DNA of 6,711 bases from Acidobacteriaceae bacterium (GTDB lineage Bacteria > Acidobacteriota > Terriglobia > Terriglobales > Acidobacteriaceae), in contig PMBA01000028.1 of assembly GCA_003152795.1 (NCBI GenBank), positions 1-6,711 on the forward strand, in the 5' to 3' direction. The translations under genes were made by a program, and so were the position numbers. Positions 5,555-6,711 of this stretch are shown in pieces (the stretch's first letter is position 1; the number at the start of each line of letters is the position of its first letter). The notes under the pieces are model-generated. The model was not told where the DNA came from and ran no database searches. It worked only from the letters and a program-made list of their open reading frames with translations.

Positions 5555-6340
5555 TCACCACTGAGTGAGACCCTCGGTCAGCTCGATGTTCGTACCCCAC
5601 GGGTCGGTCAGAAACGCGATGGCAAGGCCCGCGGGCAGTTTCGTGTATGGCCTGTCGAGCTTGATACCCGCTGCTACCAGATCCTTGCAGAACGCTTCGA
5701 GGTTATGCACCTCGAATCCGATGTGGTCGAGGGCGCGACCTACGGTGGGCGAAAGCGGCGTTTTCGATGGCGAAAACGAAAGATCGGCGCCGGGTATATC
5801 GGCCACTTCGAATTGGTCGCGCTTGCCCGGAACGGCACGGAACCTCTGAATGTACCAGGCCCGCATCTCCTCGACCGACGACGTGAAGAAATGGACATGG
5901 TGGAAAGCGATCGGCACTTTCATCTCCGGGTCCGCCAGGAATTCCACCGTCACATCGTCCGGGCCCATGACATACGACTTGTGTGTCCTGGCGGTCGTTT
6001 CAGGCGGCGTGAGAACGCGGATGCCGGCCTGTTTGCATTTCTCGATCATGCTGTCGAGGTCTACAACGCGGAAGCCGATGTGATGGACGACGGAACCAAC
6101 CGTTCCTCCGGAGACGTCCTGCTTCCGAACCAGTATCAGGGCGTTTGGCACCTGGTAAACTTCGTTGGCCAGCAGGGGCTTCACTGGTTTCGCGCCGAGC
6201 AAGGTCCAAAAGCGGCGGTGCGCTTCGGGATTCTGGGTGTTGAAGTGAACGTGGCCCATGGACACGCCGGCTGAATTCGGCGGCGCGAGCTGAGGGAATG
6301 CGCACAGGGGCAGCAAAAGCGTAAGCAGAACCGATCTCAT
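5555..6340 (-). CDS. Exported two-domain VOC superfamily protein (extradiol dioxygenase/glyoxalase fold)
   Basis: The 261 residues begin with a signal peptide (MRSVLLTLLLPLCAFPQ), followed by two VOC domains built from four beta-alpha-beta-beta-beta units. Domain 1 (about 26-137) has H30 in GHVHFN, H87 in HHIGF and E133 in TVEFL. Domain 2 (about 144-256) has H148 in HHVHFF, H206 in DHIGFEV and E253 in NIELTEG. Each set matches the two-His, one-Glu iron site of extradiol dioxygenases. The positions where glyoxalase I would have a further Glu are hydrophobic or Ser. Export is unusual for this fold. The ATG at 6340 is chosen, with GTG at 6346 as an alternative; the frame is closed by a TAG at 6400-6398. 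Neither start has its own ribosome binding site, but the ATG overlaps the stop of a leader frame. It is first in the predicted operon, 87 bases before the dehydrogenase. The reaction is unknown. Confidence 0.85.
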   Translation of the reverse strand: MRSVLLTLLLPLCAFPQLAPPNSAGVSMGHVHFNTQNPEAHRRFWTLLGAKPVKPLLANEVYQVPNALILVRKQDVSGGTVGSVVHHIGFRVVDLDSMIEKCKQAGIRVLTPPETTARTHKSYVMGPDDVTVEFLADPEMKVPIAFHHVHFFTSSVEEMRAWYIQRFRAVPGKRDQFEVADIPGADLSFSPSKTPLSPTVGRALDHIGFEVHNLEAFCKDLVAAGIKLDRPYTKLPAGLAIAFLTDPWGTNIELTEGLTQW

Positions 6341-6375
6341 CTGCACCAGTGTAGCAGCGCGCTTTCGAGGCGCAT
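6337..6375 (-). CDS. Short leader frame overlapping the VOC start by ATGA
   Basis: The frame encodes MRLESALLHWCR and ends in a TGA that shares bases with the VOC ATG (6340-6337, ATGA). GGGAGG sits 6 bases before its ATG at 6375. A second in-frame ATG at 6381 touches the GGGAGG and is less likely. The VOC gene lacks a site of its own, so ribosomes finishing the leader could restart on the VOC gene. The same frame stays open to an ATG at 6606 (89 residues), but that ATG has no ribosome binding site and the extra sequence resembles no family, so the short form is preferred. A weak TATAGG -10-like box at 6402-6397 would put the transcript start just before the GGGAGG, though no good -35 box is seen. 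No run of one amino acid suggests classical attenuation. Confidence 0.4.
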   Translation of the reverse strand: MRLESALLHWCR

Positions 6376-6381
6376 CGGCAT

Positions 6382-6387
6382 CCTCCC
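6382..6387 (-). promoter_or_regulatory. Strong ribosome binding site serving the leader frame
   Basis: On the minus strand GGGAGG (6387-6382) is followed after 6 bases by the ATG at 6375. It is the best Shine-Dalgarno match near the three minus-strand genes. It lies too far (41 bases) from the VOC ATG to serve it directly. Confidence 0.55.
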
Positions 6388-6527
6388 GGCGGGAATCCTA
6401 TACGGTCTGTTCCCAGCCCTCCATTTCTCACGCTGAGCAGCGGGGCGCTCTTGCTGGTGCGCAAGGCTCGATTCGAAACGCCGCTTCACGGGCGGCGCGG
6501 CCTTCGTTGGCAGCGAAGCCTGAGCGC

Positions 6528-6550
6528 CGCGCTGGTTCCGCGCCAGCGCG
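6528..6550. repeat. 8-bp perfect inverted repeat upstream of the operon
   Basis: CGCGCTGG at 6528-6535 pairs with CCAGCGCG at 6543-6550 across a 7-base spacer (TTCCGCG). No T-run follows on either strand, so it is not a standard terminator. A protein-binding palindrome or chance in GC-rich DNA are both possible. Confidence 0.45.
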
Positions 6551-6711
6551 CACCCAGTGCACGGCGCCGGGCCGGCGAGTGTGGGCGGCGCAATCGCCTG
6601 AGCCATCCGTTTGGGGCTGTTTCCGAGTACGCGGTGATCCGATCGGGGGTCAGTGCTTTGCGCTTCTGCCGTGGCCGCCCTGCCGCCAGCGGCCAGGGCC
6701 GGTCAGTCAGC

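Larger units (their letters stand above)
6376..6711. other. Upstream region of the operon, no recognised gene
   Basis: These 336 GC-rich bases hold the probable upstream control region of the operon. The only convincing signal is the leader ribosome binding site. A minus-strand frame is open from the window edge (6710) to a TGA at 6488-6486. It includes AGRPRQKRKALTPDRI, which is basic and reminiscent of DNA-binding tails, but the rest becomes arginine- and proline-rich low-quality sequence, so I do not call a gene. A GC-rich inverted repeat at 6677-6682/6694-6699 (GCCCTG with CAGGGC) lies near the edge. Confidence 0.5.

Noticed and set aside
5555..6340. Lipoprotein signal in the VOC protein or dehydrogenase because of an early Cys
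   Set aside because: The residues before Cys13 (LPL) and Cys9 (LLV) do not fit the lipobox pattern, so ordinary signal peptides are preferred.
6337..6606. An 89-residue minus-strand frame as a full gene before the VOC gene
   Set aside because: No ribosome binding site precedes its ATG and its composition is low quality. Only its last 12 codons, with a strong site before them, are kept as a leader frame.
1..6711. CRISPR array, tRNA or rRNA gene, integron attC sites
   Set aside because: No regularly spaced repeats, cloverleaf-like sequence, rRNA-like stretch or attC-type imperfect palindrome series was seen on either strand.

Overview
The window looks like chromosomal DNA from a GC-rich soil-type bacterium. 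An acidobacterium of the Bryobacter/Solibacter kind is my best guess. It rests on the style of the exported quinoprotein, bicupin and VOC proteins, not on any phylogenetic marker, since no rRNA or tRNA gene is present.

Left third (about 1-2175, plus strand): the two-gene core of an IS91-type mobile element. A 295-residue tyrosine recombinase (94-981) is followed with no gap by a 397-residue HUH transposase (982-2175). Both proteins keep all recognisable catalytic residues, so the element may be active. A perfect 10-bp inverted repeat with a 7-bp spacer (74-100) covers part of the recombinase's ribosome binding site and its start codon. Neither outer end of the element could be fixed.

Middle (2176-2579): 404 bases without a convincing gene. 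They hold a 79-bp inverted repeat (2407-2485) that, read on the minus strand, has terminator form and lies just past the end of the minus-strand operon.

Right two thirds (2580-6375, minus strand): three co-directional genes, all predicted to be exported. In transcription order they are a two-domain VOC (extradiol dioxygenase/glyoxalase fold) protein at 6340-5555, a c-type cytochrome fused to a PQQ-dependent alcohol dehydrogenase at 5467-3476, and a two-domain cupin at 3467-2580. The cupin starts 8 bases after the dehydrogenase stop. The VOC gene has no ribosome binding site of its own, but its ATG overlaps (ATGA) the stop of a short leader frame that does have one. A likely internal promoter precedes the dehydrogenase gene.

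Taken together, the three genes suggest a periplasmic oxidation module. The quinoprotein would oxidise an alcohol or aldehyde substrate and pass electrons through its own haem. Two metal-dependent proteins, with four predicted metal sites between them, would act on related compounds. The substrate cannot be read from the sequence. The last 336 bases (6376-6711) hold upstream and leader sequence and no gene I recognise.
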